From Oscheius onirici (Eukaryota; Nematoda; Chromadorea; Rhabditida; Rhabditidae), in NCBI GenBank assembly GCA_932521025.1, contig OW051471.1:496001-560000 (forward strand): a DNA stretch of 64,000 bases, given 5' to 3'. The notes under the pieces were generated by a model. The model saw nothing but the letters and a program-made list of their open reading frames with translations, was not told the origin of the DNA and ran no database searches. Shown in pieces: positions 22,701 to 37,700 of this stretch. How positions within the stretch are numbered: position 1 is the stretch's first letter; every line of letters begins with the position of its first letter. Position numbers and translations under genes: made by a program.

Positions 22701-25700
22701 AAGCCAAAAAAATCCCAATTTTACAAGAAAACAAATTCATTTTAAATCTCTTTAGGTGCATATAGTTTTCAAACTTTTTTGGCGGGAAAGTTCAAAATAA
22801 CCATTATTGCAAGTTCTGTACCACACAATTTTCCCGTACTCCAAAAAATCCCTTCCGGGAACAAAGTTTCTCTTTCCCATTCAAAATTTGTTCCCTCGTG
22901 CAAAAATGTCGTGACCTTGAATCAGTCGGACTCGGGGTTAGGATTAGTTTTTCATTCTCCCCACTCCTCCGGAACTTGCCGGAGAAGCATATAGCCTATA
23001 CGTGTCTGCTGATTTGGATTAGCATTTTTGTTGGCCTCGAAGACTGTCTGCTACCATTTTGGGGAATGTCGAGAGGGAAGTTTTTGAAAGGAAAATGAGA
23101 GAGGGACAGAGAGATTTTTGGTGGGGTTCTGGCTTGACTTTTTGTCAGAACTGAACTCCTTTTCGGGTCAAAATACTGATCCAGTTCTCTCTCGAACAAG
23201 AAAAAACCTTCATTATCCGCAACTGAATAGTCAAATGCTAGCGAAAATCCCTTGGGTCAATGACTATAAAGATAGCATGCAGCATTTTTCTTCCATTTCA
23301 GAAATAAACCTCCGCGTACTCTTCAATTGGCTCTCCAAGCAGTTCTTCTTTACTGTAGCTCATTTTGCGTACTTTCCGTGCGTATTGATTATGAACACAA
23401 TTTCTTTGCACTTTTGGTTAGACTAATTTTTGCGTACCTCAAAAGTACGAACGTGGCTAGAACTGACTGAAAATTTATCATTATGCTTCACTGACGCGTC
23501 AACTATTTGCTGGATTCCAGTCTGTAGTACTACTCTGAGGACAAACTCTAAAATATTACTAAAGGAACAGTAAATGTCTAAAGACAGTTCTATGCAAATT
23601 TTCTTGTCGCTTTTTCAGTTTCTGACCATAAGCAGATCTCCCAGCGAAGGAAGATGCTCATAGCGAAATATAAGCATTTCCTGAAACATTCGCTGAAAAA
23701 AAGCTCAGAACTGGAAATGATACTGAATCCATTAACACTCTCTGTATCTTTCTGATTTCCTCTGTCCCTCTCTCTCCGTCTCTCTGACTCTCTGAATCTC
23801 TGAGTCTCTAACTCTCAGACTCTCTGTCCCTCCCCCAATTCTCAGAACCTTGTTGGTAAACGGTCCCCACAGCCCCGACGGTGCCGTCGTCGTTGTGTGT
23901 GTTGGCTGCCATTTTATATTATTTGTCCTTCTCTCCGCCTCCCTCCTCCTCCCCGGCACTGTTCTCTCGTCCTCCTAGGCTCCCCTTAGTCCCAATATTT
24001 ACATGTACTGCTCTAGTGCTTCGCCGCTCGACGGCAGCGCCGTCCCGCCCTCTCTTTGTCCTTTTTTCGTCGCGTTGTTTCGTCTCCCGACGAAATTTCG
24101 GGGTAACAGGTGTTTGTGACCCTTTAGATGTGACCTTCCCCTCCTTTTTCTATACCATCTCGTACCAGCCTATACTGGAAGTGCAAGCGCGTCCGCGCGC
24201 GAAAAGACCTCCAACGGAGGAGGATGACCAGCCCGTTTATTTGTTAGTCAGCACTTTGGGTATTATTAGTAAAAAATTATATTTTTGAAAAGTTACGCCA
24301 CGTCCCATCCTATCCTCTTTAGCGCTATAATATGTTCAAAATGTGGAGAACATTTTTTGAATTGGCCCGCGCTCTTCTTTGAACAATTTTCAAATCAAAT
24401 TGGCGGGAATTTAGCTGCGTAGCACGTTGCAGCATGTAAATGTTGGATACTCAGTCAAGCGCGGGCCAATTCAAAAAATGCTCTCTACATTTTGAACAGA
24501 CTATACTGATTGTACCATTTCAAAAGTGCCAGTACCCGTTTTTGTTAAACTTTTTTTTGTAGACCAGTTGGCGACATTTTTGGAAGAAAAAGGGGTTAAT
24601 TCAGCACTCGGAAGGCTGCTGTATTCTTCTTTTCAGCAATATTTACCCTGTCGAAGAAACAATTGACTTTTTCAAATTTTTTTTACACAATCTATTGAAA
24701 AGCTTTGAGAAAACTGAAAAGTACTGTTGTTGTAGCTTCGTCTTCAAAGGAATAAAGTCAGAACCGTAGTTACCTTGTGCGTGAAATTTTGATGATGATT
24801 TTTCGTAGAAAAAAACATTTTTTGTTTGTCTCCTCAACCTTATCATAGCACAGTTTTCCTTTCTTTGCAAAATTTACCCTCTCGTTGAAACTTTCAAGAA
24901 AAAGTTCTGAAACCCCTTGTCCAAGAAACATTCTAAAGTTTTTTTTCCATTTTTTCAGAGCACTTCCAAAATTCTTTCTCAAAAAAGAACAGAATATTTG
25001 TTACCAGTGAAACATTTTAAGTTTTAGTAACATTTTGACTAAAAATTCTCTTTTGCTAAAAGTAGCCATTTTTGTGTACAAAGGCAACCATTTCCACATT
25101 TTTAGAAAAAGTTTGACATTCTTTCTTCTATCGAACAATTCACAAGGAAGTTTCGTTATTTTTTCTCAAATTAGCATGAAAAGGGAGCGAGAATCACAAC
25201 TTCCTACTTCCATCAACTGTTACCCTCTCAGTGAAACATTTTTTGGATATTTTTTTCGTATTTTACTGGAAAGTAATGAGAAGTCAAAAACGATTTTATG
25301 CTCAGCTGCATCAAATTTCGCTATTTCTTTTGAAATATCAAGAAAAAACTTAGAATACGTAAATTGGCTTCCTTTTTCGATTAAAATACGCAAAAAATAC
25401 GCAAAACATTTTCATGATCATAGGCTGAATGTACGCAAAAGTGCTTTGATTTGTATGTTAAAAACGCAAAACAGCAGACTTTCCCTTTTGTTACGGTCAG
25501 AGAGTCTTTCAGTCTCTCGTACATGCTCATCAGTTTTCTTGTAAAGCTTGTTCAACAATTTTCGCTTCACTTTCTTCATATAGTCTGTGAACTTTCGTAA
25601 GAAACTGATTTCGAGTAGAAAATTTTCCTCAGTATTTGGTCAAATACAAAGTTTTCCATATAAGGCAGCACAGTTTTTTCAGTGCCAGAGACAGGGACAG

Positions 25701-28700
25701 GGACAACAGTCCAGTTTTTTCAGACAATAATCCAGAAGGCTTGCCCCCTCCTCCTCCCAGATGCACTATAAACAAACGCACCCGGGACGTTGCGTGGCCC
25801 CTCCCGCCATCTCTCCGCCCCGATGTTGTGTGTATATGTGTGTGCACAACTTGCTTGTCTCTCCCTCTCTCTGTCCTACCCAGAGACTATTGATTCAGAC
25901 TGAGACAGAGTTCCGGGTTCTATCTCCTGTACTCTTTGAGAGAGTACAGTATGAGTTGCACTTTGAGAGTAAGCTATGAGAATAGGGACAGAAAGATAGT
26001 CTGTTCCAGTGACTACAGTAAACCCTCAATGTTTCAACAACAGTTTATAACCTTGCCTTGCATTGAACTTTATATTACAGTACTCCCAACAAAAAGTGAC
26101 GTTACGAAATCCACTGTTTTCTTCACAGAATTCGCTGAGGCAGAATTTCTACTTTTCACACAATTTTGTCCATCTTTAAGCTTCTACTCGATCTAACCTA
26201 CTTTTCGTTGAATTCAGGGCAAAATTTTGCTCATTTTGGGATTACCATGGCCTTTTGAAGTCAAGTTTGAACTAGAAAAGCAGTATACGAAGAGCGATGT
26301 TTCCAATCTTTCCAGCATATATCCCAGCCGTGAAACACGGCTTGATAACCCAAAACTTTGAAAATTCTTCACGTTTTCCAACCAATTCTACAGTGTTTGG
26401 AGAGAGCAGAATTTTTACCCATCCAAATCCGATATCTTCAATTCCAGCCACTTTTAAATGGAAAAAAATGTTTCATCACTTCCACATAGTTTTGGGAGAG
26501 CAAAATTATTTTATTGTTCGTTACAACTTGTTCAGACATTACAAAACTCGGCCACTTTTTAGATTTAAAAACGTTTCAAGTTCCAGATGTTCTGCAGACT
26601 AACAGGGAAATGAGCTACTTTTTCTCCTTGAAGACGTTCTTTTTCTACAAATTTCTCTCTCCGACAAAGAAGTTTTTTGTCGCTCTTCCAAAATCCAGAA
26701 ATTTGAGCCTTGTCTCCGACATTTTGCAGCTGGAAAATGCTTGTAAATTTTATGAATTTTTGGCCTCGAAACACATGGAAAAGCATTGACTTTCTCAAAT
26801 TTTTCTGTCCTTTTTTGTTCTTTTGGAACAAAGAAGAGTTTTGGAGAGTCTCTATATTCTTCCTTCTTTTTGCTCAGTATCATTCCTTCAATAATCTTAA
26901 AAAAAAACCTGACAAAAACCCTGAGACCAAAATGACCACCAGTTCCAAAAGTTACTGTATGCTTGCCTATTCAAAAAAACACAACAAGTTTGTGTAACTG
27001 TTCCACAAAATTCTACTATAAAAATCCGCTTATTTACTTTGTGAGTGAGGGGGGTTACCGTAGTTGTTTGGCAAACAATAGCATGTGCCTTCTGAGAGAA
27101 TGATATCATTTTGAGGCATGTGTTTCTGTACTTTTGGAGAGGAAATACAAAACAACAACAAGTTTCTCTAGACGGGCGAATAAAATTAGCATAGATCTTT
27201 CTATTTTTTTTGGTGATTTTCTTCGCTTTAGTGGAAAACTTGCTCTCTTCTACCTTTTATCACCTAATTGAAGCATGAAAAGTTTGCTCCCAAGTCCTCA
27301 CAATGCGTACTTTCTTTTTACGCGAAATTGCGTACTGATTTGAATGCAATTTCCAGGATTAATTGTACGCAACTTCACGTAAATAAAAGTACATAACGTG
27401 GCTACGAGCTATGCAATCTGTATTAAAACTACAGTAACCCAAAATTCCCATCGGGACCCGTGGTTGGGCTGCTTAGCAGCCATTTTTAGGGTAAAATTTT
27501 GGAATTTTTCGCTGTTAGGTGGCCCGAATGCTTACATAGGGCCAGCAGGGAAGGCAAATTGTTGCGCTTCAAGCAGCTGGTAGATGCTAGGGAGAGGCAA
27601 GTTATACGCTAGTTGACCAAGTGTCCTCATCCCTCTTCTTCTATGGAAACAAAGTACAACAATGGATCACAGGTCATTTCATGATGGGAATATTGATCCA
27701 GGATAACCCATTACTACTTCTAGAATAAGCTAAACATTTTTGAAACTTGGAACTTTTTGGACTTTTTGAGGGAAAAAACGACCCGGTTTAGAGGCCTTGA
27801 AGGCACCGAGATTCAGAGACGAGCGAGTAACTTTCAAAGTTTTGCATACTTATGTTATAAAGGAAGAAAAATCAATTTTCTGCTCACTGCCATGATTTTT
27901 TTGGTTCAATGAAATTATTCACTTCAAAACAGAAGTTTCGCTTGCTTGGATATGTACATCTTGACTGAAACACTATTTTTCCAAGCCTATTCTTCATTTT
28001 TGGAAGTTTTTGAGAGAAAAAACAACTCTGTTTGGAAGATTTGCTCAAGTACCATTAGTGACGTAATCTACTTTATCGTAACGAGTAACTTGCAAAGTAC
28101 CGAATACTTGTCAGAAAAGGGGAACTTTGCAAAAGTTTTGAGCTTTGAAACTAGATTTTCAAAAGAGCAATGTGACGAGCGGAAAAGGAAACTATGGACG
28201 GGTTTAAGGTCGGTAATTATATATTTTTGAAGGTTGGACCTGAAGAAATGATATTGTCCCTTCCAAAAAAAGGTCACCTTTCTAACTTTTTGAAGCCAAA
28301 AAACAACCATTTTGCAATTCCTAAAGAATATGTTTTTTTAGCAGACTAAAAGGGTTTACCTCATTTTTCCTTTTGAAAGTTTGCTTAAGATTCTGCTCTA
28401 TTCGTTCGTTATGTTTACGAAAACAGGAAGGATCAGATTAACCTCTCTCAACTTCCCTATTCTAATAAGTTACGCGAAACAAAAAAAACCTTCCAAACAT
28501 CAACCTTTCAAAGGTGTCTGTACACTCGCCAATCTGGGTCGATAAAAACCTGAAACAGATGGTCTGATAGGGCTGTGTGTCTGTTGACTGAAAAGTTCAA
28601 TTCGGGATGGGACCCTGTTTGATAAGAGAGGACAAGAACGACACTTTCATGTGACTTTTTCTCCCGACAGTTTTTTCTTCCTTCTCCATTTTTTCCAACC

Positions 28701-31700
28701 AATTCTCTAAAATAGCGAAAAGAGCCTAAAATGGCAGAAAGTTTCTAAAACTTGTTGTATTTTACCTACTATGAAAAAGAAAAGTTTGTCCGTACGGCCA
28801 AGAACAAGTATGGGCGCTCGGACAGGCTGAGGCTGGTCCGGTCCGGTCCAATTTGAAAAAACGACCGGTCCGGTCCAGCGCACATGCTTGGCCAAGAACA
28901 TCCAAGGGAACTGAAACACAAAGAGTTTGAAATATTCGAAAAGCGATTCGGTTTCTTTTCCAGGTAACTAGTTTTTTTTGGGTTGGTATTTGGGCTACGT
29001 AGCGAAAATCCTCCAGCAGTCAGAACTAGAACAAAAGCTGAAACAAAAAAATCTTTGCTCTGTTTTTCTCCCCATTGGCCACTAAAGGCTTGAGTAACCA
29101 AGGCTCGAGGGTATGAGTCTCGCGTTCACGAGTCTTTTTCTCTCCCGTCTCTGGACGTTTTTTTGCTTCCTTCTTCTCCATTTTCCACTCACTTTCCTTC
29201 TCAAAGTTTTTTCAAACTATTTTCTAATTGGCTATACAAAAAAAAATACCGCTCCGACTGCAGCCGGAACTATAGGATTTGCTTGAAACAAAATTATCAT
29301 AACTACATATTAACTTATTATTTTTACTGGTAGCCAGGATCCATATATCTGTATGGGAAAAATACTGCGAAAGTCGAAAAATATTTTCTTCAATCCGAAA
29401 AAATGCGTACGTGATTGCGTATATTTTTGTATTCGAATAGTGGCGCAGTGTCACTATTCAAATATTCACGGTAGTCACGAATTCTACAGGCTAGCAAATT
29501 TTTGTTAGTATGAATCAGGTGAATTTGGCATAACATCAGTACTCAGCTGAAATTCTATTAAGCTATCTAGTAAACGTGAAGCGAAAAACTATCCATTTTT
29601 TTGTTTCTCCGGGGCTTCAAGAAAACATTTCCACACTTTTTACTGCTCTCACTTTTATTTTTTCGAAGTTTGGAAAAAAAAACAGCCTCTATAGAATCTT
29701 GTAACCATCTTACCAAAGTTTTGAAGCGTGAAACTTTCTGTGGCTGCAGAGAGACGGAGGAAAAATTACTCTCGGTTTTTTTTGAAAAAAAAAAAAATCC
29801 GCGCAGACACTTTTTTGCTAATTTGTTTTGAGATCATCGACCAGTCTGAGTACCAATATGCTAAAATTAGATGCTGGTAGACCAATAAACTGCACCAGAA
29901 TGAACGAACGAAAGAAAATATCACAAAGACTTTTGATTTAGCAGCACCTAGAGATAGGCATGGGAACGGACCAAAAATGAAGCTGGTCAAATTACAGTGC
30001 ATTTTAGCGTATTTTAGAACTAAACAGATGAATAGTATTGTTATATTTTGCTGACCTTTTTCACTAAAAATGATGAAAAAATGCACATTTTGGTAAAAAA
30101 AAACACCCCTTTTTCTAAAAATTTTCCAAATCTCGGCCCAAGCCCGGCCCGCCCCCATGCCTACCTAGAGACCAACAAGTACCTAATGTCACCTATAATA
30201 GTTCATGTAGTGAGCGTGAAACAGAAAAAAAAATTGTCCAAAGTTTTGTTACTGCTAGCCTTTCCAAAGTCCTTTGCAAAAAGCTAGATTATCATCGATT
30301 CCGAGCCTGAACTGAACTCTTTGGAATCTTTTGAAATCTTATGAAAATTTTGAAAGAAATAATTTCTGTGACATGAATTCAGAGTCTGAGGAACAGAGGG
30401 ACAGAGGATCCGTCTCTCACTCCCCTCCCCGCCAATTTGTTTCTCTGAAAATTACTCTAATTGTCAGTTCTTTGAGACTCTCTCAAGCTCAAATAGACCA
30501 ATTAGAATATTTCATAGCTGCACTGACTCACTCACACGTCCCATCTATCAAAATATGTACTTTTCCTCACTCTCGCTCTGTCTCTTCCTGTCCCCTGACA
30601 ACACCTGGTTGATTACCTCCCCTCCTCCCTTTCCCCCTCAGACAATTCAATTCATTGGCCGTTCCCCGCCCCTTTCCTCCATCTGATTTCTATTTCTAAT
30701 TTTGTTAAAAATACAAGAATTTCTAGGAGCGGCTGAACAATCCACGCACAGCCACGACGGCTCCGACACAATCGATGAACTTGAACCTCAACGGCGGCGA
30801 TGCTGGAAGAATATGGCAGTCTCTCTTGCTCGGATTGCCACTAATGCCACAGCTGCCAAATGCACTCGATTTGAACTATTTACAGCAGGTTTGTTAGGGG
30901 ATTTTGGGGAGTTTATCGGTTTATGGACCCTGTCTCTCTTCATTTTGAGAAATCTAAATTTGAGGCATTTCCGTTAGTCTACAGTCAAATATAGAAAGAG
31001 TAGGAAAAGTGATTTGCTACCAACAAGTCTGCAAAATTGAAACATGTCAACTCCTTCTTGTTATATGTTCATACTGAAGCGAGAAAAAAACAGTAAAGTT
31101 TTCCAAATGTATTTTTGTAAAACTATGACCCATGATCATAGTTTCAACACTCCCAAAATTGTTGAATTTTTCGTTAATCGAGTTGTGCCACACTTTTGCG
31201 TACGAATGTTCGTGTATTTTTGGGTACGAATGTTTGTGTAAACCTGTAACTATCTTCAGATTATATTTGGCAAAAAAAATCTGAAGCATCTGAAGGTTAC
31301 AAAAACGCTCATTTAAAGTCTCGGAGAGAAAATTGTTTGTTTCAATCTCAAGTGATGCAGTTTTCTGACAAGCTATTGCTGATAGAACTAACTGAAAGCA
31401 CGGGGTGAAAAACGTATAAAAAGACAAAAACTTTCAGCTACAAGGAAACGTTTCCCATCCACTCTGGACGCACAATCTATGCGCATGGCCCGGCTGCAAC
31501 CAGCACTGCGAATCTTTGGCAGTTTTTCTTCAACATTTGTCACAAGCACATACATCAGATGAGAGGTTGGTTATTTGTACTCAAATAATTTGATTGAAAA
31601 TTCTGTTTTGCAATGATTTTTGGTCCAGGTAAGAGAAACAGCAGTTCAAGAAAAAAACAGCAGTTCAAGAAAAAATAGTTTCGCTGTGTGTTTGGGAATA

Positions 31701-34700
31701 AAAACCAACCTTCAAGATGGGCGAAAAACTCTTTTTCTTCAAAAATTAGCCTTTTTTGTACGCAATTGGCTCAGAGACCTATAGACTCTCTGACTTCTTC
31801 TTCCTCCTAGCAATAAAATATGTTTCCCTTTCTACTTATATTCTCGACTGGGACAGAATGACAATACGTGAATCATACACTAGAAAAACGACTCCTCAAG
31901 AACTCATAATGTTGTTCCGAAACACTTCGTGTCCCGCAAGAAATAGGAATTTCAGCATTTTCTCAAAAGTAATAATGTTTCGCTTTTGGCATATGTTCTG
32001 AACAAAAATGAAACTGCTCTGTGCACAATCACGTACTTTCAGAATTACTGTGCATAGCTTTCCCCAAAAAGGGGTTTCTCATCTTTGGTGAACATCACGT
32101 ACTTACATGACTACCGTAACTTTTGTATGGCCTAAAAATTTTACTTTTCCCCTTTTTCTGCCTGTGGAAAACAATATTTTTAGCTATTCCTAGCCATTTT
32201 TGGTGTCAAATTTTCGAAAAGAGCAGCTGCCATTTTCGAAAATTTCAGTTCAGAGCACCAGAAATACCCATAGTCTGTCGAAAATCTTGAACCACAGTTC
32301 ACCGGATGTCATTTTCCAGTCATTTCCTCAAAGAAGATTGACTCACTGACGTACTAATTGCTCCCATTCTAGAGAAATTTCTCTGTGAAAAAAAGTGCAC
32401 CTGTCTCAGAGCGGTCGCTCTGTCTGATCCCGCCCCAATTGTTTTCTTCCTTCCGCGTCAACAGATCGAGAATATAATCTGTGGTCTAGTCATCGCGTTT
32501 TTTTCTCGCCCTATCTACAGATTATGAGAAAGAATGTCCTCGTGACGATGACTACTAATTGAGGGGAGAGGACGAGGCGACTTTGATGTTTATAAACGAG
32601 GCAGGAGATAAACAAGGCAATAGGGAAGGGGAGTGGGAAAGAGAGTCGGAGAAACTGTCCGAGTTACAGAGAGTCAGAGAGACAGGGGAACAGAGGGACA
32701 GAGGGTCAGAGAGACGGAGGGACAGAGAAACTGTTCTTTGTCCTCCCACAACAAATCACTTTTCCCACACACTCTTTTCGGCACAATTAGTCAGCATTTC
32801 AAAATTTTGCTTGTTTGGAACAGAGTTTTAATTAGCAGCCGAGGTCTGTCTGAACTTGTCACGTCAATCAAGTTAATTAGCCGCATACACATTTTTCTTT
32901 TTCCGTCGTCTAGACGACGTGAGAAGAAGAAGCAGTGACTGATTTAGATTTTTGTATGGGGAAAGAAGGAACTGAAGAAAATGGAGGAAGAAAAGTGAAC
33001 AGTGGTTCTGGGAAAAAAGAGAAAACTGGCTCCACAAACAAACTGTATATGTCATTTTCAGGACCCAAGCCGACATGAAGTCGCAAGTCGAACTCGTCGA
33101 CACCCTCGAGCACCGTCTCTCCAAAGAGCGCAGCAAGCTCCAGGCGATGATGCAACATCTCCAGATGAAACACTCCCCCGATACAACGACCCCAACCGTC
33201 GGAAAAGTAGGATTTTTTGAGAAAATGACACCGGAAAATGCAGTTTTTCCAGCTTGAACCAGCTTCGCCTATGCGTTCCCCAAAGCAGGAACTCGTCTCG
33301 CCGCAACAGAGTCAAGCCCCGGCTCAGATTGTGTCTCCGGTACAGGTGACACTGCCGGTGGCGGTAACGACAGCTCAACAGCTTCAGGTTGGTCTTTTTT
33401 GGAAACACATGTGCTTGTTTTTAAGCAAAAAGTACCCGGAATAGTCATTTTTCCGGAAAATTCATCCTTTTAACCGGGGACAATTTCATGAAAGTTAGCA
33501 TATTTTTGTTTCAGTATGAACTAGTTAGAAGAGCTTGACAGGCATAAGGTATTCTCTGGTAATTCAAAAAAAAACAATACCCTCCCAATCCATGTGTTTT
33601 TGGAAGATTCGGCCCGATCTCAATTCCTCAATTTTTTAGATTTTAAAATTTGTGACAACGAAAGATTGATTGAGTTTACAAACTTTTCTGTTTCGAAAAC
33701 TCCATAAAAGTCATGCAATATGGTATAGTTTGGTACTGCAAAATCGTGTCTGCGCAAAAAAATCTAGTCTGAAAGTTTTGTCAAGAGATTTGTCTGAAAA
33801 TTCTAACATGAAAATGTTACCCTTTCAACATGTAAGATTTTACTTTTTCTCTCTGTCCAGTATCACTCTTCTGGGTCCCCTCTCCCTCTCTGACTCTCTG
33901 TCCCTCCACCAAAAAAGCAGTCAATACTCGACCTTTCTCCGGTTCCTGAACTTTTATCTCACTCTGTTTCCCTTTCACTCCGGCTTTGTGTATTGGTAGT
34001 CCTCAACATGTACTTCCTTCTCCCCAGCCCGTCGGCCTTCAGACCCCAGACAAACAAGTTTACGGGGAGAGGGAGCGAAAAAACGGAAGAACCAAAGTTT
34101 TTTTTACTTTTGGAAAGAAACATTATTGTTTACAAGTGGGTTCTTATTGACTTCTAGTGAGTCAGAGTCAGACTCTGTTGATGTCATTCGGGAAGCCCTG
34201 TTACCTGTTGACGTGACTATATTGTGGAGACAGAGAAATAGGGGGAAGTTTTATAAAACTTTTTTTATGGTAAAAATCTATAATTTTGGGTTATTTTCAA
34301 CATCAAAAAAGCATTGTTTCAGCCACAAAAATGCTTCGAAATTGCCATACAATGACGTAGATCGTTGAACTTTTTTTTGTTTCAGCATAAGAATATATCC
34401 GGAACATTTTGTGACCTTTTTGATTAGTCATTTCCAACGTTCACAACATTCCAAAAGTCAACAAAATATTTTTTTCGGCTTCATTGTGTACATTTACATA
34501 GGTCTCGCCAAAATGACCTTCGAAATTTGGTTCCGGCTTGGTCTCGAGGGGACTTGGCGCGCAAATTATTTTTGGTGGGATTTCAAAATTTTGCTGTTTA
34601 TCTGGTCGAATTTTCGCTCTTTCTTCTTATTTTTAAGCCATTTTTCTTGTTTCTTTCTTGCCTATCAATCGTAGAAATGCCTCTATGATTTTAAGGAAAA

Positions 34701-37700
34701 ATAGAGGAAAATAGTTCAGTTTTCAATTTTTACCGTTTATCTTCGTCAAAGCAAGTGATTTTACCGGCTGAATTGATAAATCACAAGTAGGAGTACTATT
34801 TCCAGGCGTATATTCGCATACAACCGCATCGACACATTCTTAGAGCGTCTTTTTTCAATTTTTGATTATTTCGGAATTCATTTTTCACAAAATCATAGAG
34901 GGCATTTCCACGATTGATAGGCAAGAAACAAAAAAAACAAGAAAAATGACATAAAAACAATAAAAAGGAACGAAAATTCTACTAGAAAAACGTCAAAAAT
35001 TTGGAATCCTGCCAAAAATAATTTGCGCGCCAAGTCCCCTCGAGACCAAGCCGGAACCAAATTTTGAAGGTCATTTTGGCGAGACCTATAAGAAAATGAA
35101 GCAATGTGTTGTTCGTCGGGTCCAACAGCATTGAATTACACGAAAAACAGATTATTCTAGCCCTTTTCTAACAATTGATTACCCCAGTATTGACCGTGTT
35201 GCCCTTCTGGACCTTCTGTTGGTTCTAGGAAGGGGAGAGTCACTGCCGTTTTGTCATGTGTGGAGAGAGAAAGTGCCTGTGATCGCACTGAGCTCCCTCT
35301 CACTGAAAGAAAGTGCAACCTTGTTGTCTGGAGCGTGTATTTTGAGAGGGCAATAAAAACTGGAGGACTGATATGAGTTTACACAACTACCGTATACCGG
35401 GGACAGACAGCGAGAGAGAAGTTCCGATCAGAGACAGATTCTTCCTGGCAATATCAACTTTCATTGAAACCAGAGAAAAAGTTCCAAATTTCTGTTCCTT
35501 CCAGTGTCTTTTGATCCTTAAAAAGAGCAGTTCACCGTAGTGTCTGGCGGGAGTAGAAAAGCGAATGAACCCGTTGCATCCAACCATAGAAAACTTTAGT
35601 ATTTTGAAACTCAAACGCCCGCTGAACGAAGTTTGCGTAAAGCCTTCCTTGTATGAATATTGTGAAACAAGAGAATCATCTGGAGCCATTTCGAAGATTG
35701 CAGTTATTTTACCCTGCAGGGATCAACAAACAAAATCATGTTTAGAGTTGCAGTCATATAAGGGTATGAAACCCAAAAAGATACTAATACTTCGAACAGA
35801 AAATGTCTCTTTCCAGAAAAGTTCGACGAAAATATATTTGCATTTTGGGCACTTTCGCCGTAGAATCACATGTAACAGTTATGAATTGGTTATCAGGTTT
35901 TCTCGAAACAAAAAGGCACATTTTTATCCGATTCCGAAAATTTTCATGCATTTGTCTTTGAGTAGCAGTAATGGGCTATGAAAAATTGCTATTATGAACT
36001 AACTTGGAAACATTTTTTCTCTGAAAGTAAGGAAAAACTAATTTTGTAGCCAACTATCCACATTCGTAGAACCAAACTTTTCCTTCCTATATCAACTTGC
36101 CTTGAAATCAGGAAAAAAATGAAGAATTCCTGCTGTTTTCAGAGGTTTTCGATCCTCAAAAACAACAGTTTACTTCCTCCTCTGCTCTCTCCAATCCAAC
36201 TGTTTATTGTTTACGCGTTTAGCAAAAATAGCGGGGGGGGGGGGGGGGCAGACAGATAGTGCAACCCGTGACGCCGTCAATAAACACAGACACAGAGACT
36301 CGTAAACAGTTTGGAGAGGGACCAAAGAGTTTTATTTATAGTGGAGATAGAGAGACAGATACTGAGACTGAAAGGTTGAGAGAGTCTGAGAGACAGAGGG
36401 ACAAACAGTCAGAGGGACTGAGGGACAGAAAGACAGATAGTGAGAGGCTGAGAGAGTTGAAAGATAGAGGAACAGGTAATCCGAGTCATGGAGCAGTAGT
36501 GTCTTGAGGGACTGGAAAACTGAACAATTAATTGATCTAACCATAGAAAACGTTTGTAATATTCCACCTCTGCCGCTCACACACTAAAAATTGAGTATGT
36601 TAAAAAGTCTTATATCAACTTTGTGAAGCATTTTTTTCAAAAGAATTTTTTTTTTCTAAAGTTTTCATTGGTTTTCAGAATACTGCTACTTTTGATAGGA
36701 ATTCTGGCCTGACTTTTTGTCAAGCCTGAACTAATTTTTGGGTCTGAAAACTGGTCCAGTTATACCGATGACAACAGTTTTATTCAAGCACTTTGGCACC
36801 TGACATTAGTAATAGTTGTGACGTTACCAAACTGATCCGAATACCACTTTCCGGTCTCGGCTTCACACTTCAGAATGGCCTTGAAGACGCCGCTGGCGTC
36901 AGGTGACTGTCCTCCTGGTTCGGGTATAGGCTGCTTGGTCTCTTCATTGAAGCCAGTGTACTGCATCATACTGACAGGCATGCAGGACAAATCGAGAACA
37001 TCGCAGCCAGCGGCGTCAGTTGACCATCTGTAATTTGTTAGTAACAGCTTTTGTGACAGACTTGTAAACTGGATCCGCTCTATGGAAATTTTCCGAATCC
37101 GACGGAACCGTAAAGTCCGCCATTTCAATACTCAGACTGCTTCTGAGACAGGGTTTTGGACAGACTAGGCCAGAATTTTCTGTCGTAGTCTCTTTGACTG
37201 TGTAAGTCTCAGTAGTGATTGGAGCCGAAGTGGGTACAGGATTTTCTCAGCATCCATACCCTCTAGAAAAGAGAGAGAGAGAGTAGAAGAAAAAGTAGCA
37301 TTTTGGAAAGCTGAAAATCGGCTAATCTTGGCCTTTTTATGGTGCTGAGCGGGGGAGAGACTAACACGGCCAATTTGTTCTGGGAAATGATCTGTCTGCA
37401 AAATCTGACAATTTTTTCGTGAGACATGATGCATTTTTTTTCCTCTTCAAAAGAATGCTACAGTACCCCAAGGTTCCCTTCGGGAGCCCTAGTTGGCGTT
37501 GCATAACAACCATTTTACCGGGTAAAATATGCATTTTTTTCGCTTTCATTTTAGCTTACTGTAGTGGTTTTTTGAACAGACTAGTCGAAAAATTGGCTAC
37601 TGTAGCTCCTTCATAATTATCAAAAACCAAATTTTTGACCATTTTTATACTTTTTCAGTGCTTCAAGTTTTCCTTATTAGGCGGTTCAGTTTTTAGAGAA

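Larger units (their letters stand above)
22615..30726 (+). other. Second FoxP intron (8.1 kb)
   Basis: This intron contains a 70-bp dispersed repeat, CT tracts, a foldback-like sequence at 24330-24510, and two MITEs at 28806 and 29955. A GC-rich block at 23860-24060 carries the paired palindromic motifs CGACGGTGCCGTCG and GACGGCAGCGCCGTC. That block might be regulatory. No exon with consistent phase was found inside. Confidence 0.55.

Noticed and set aside
33058-33408. Minus-strand frame across two FoxP exons
   Set aside because: It is the antisense shadow of the leucine-zipper and following exons, which are clearly coding on the plus strand.
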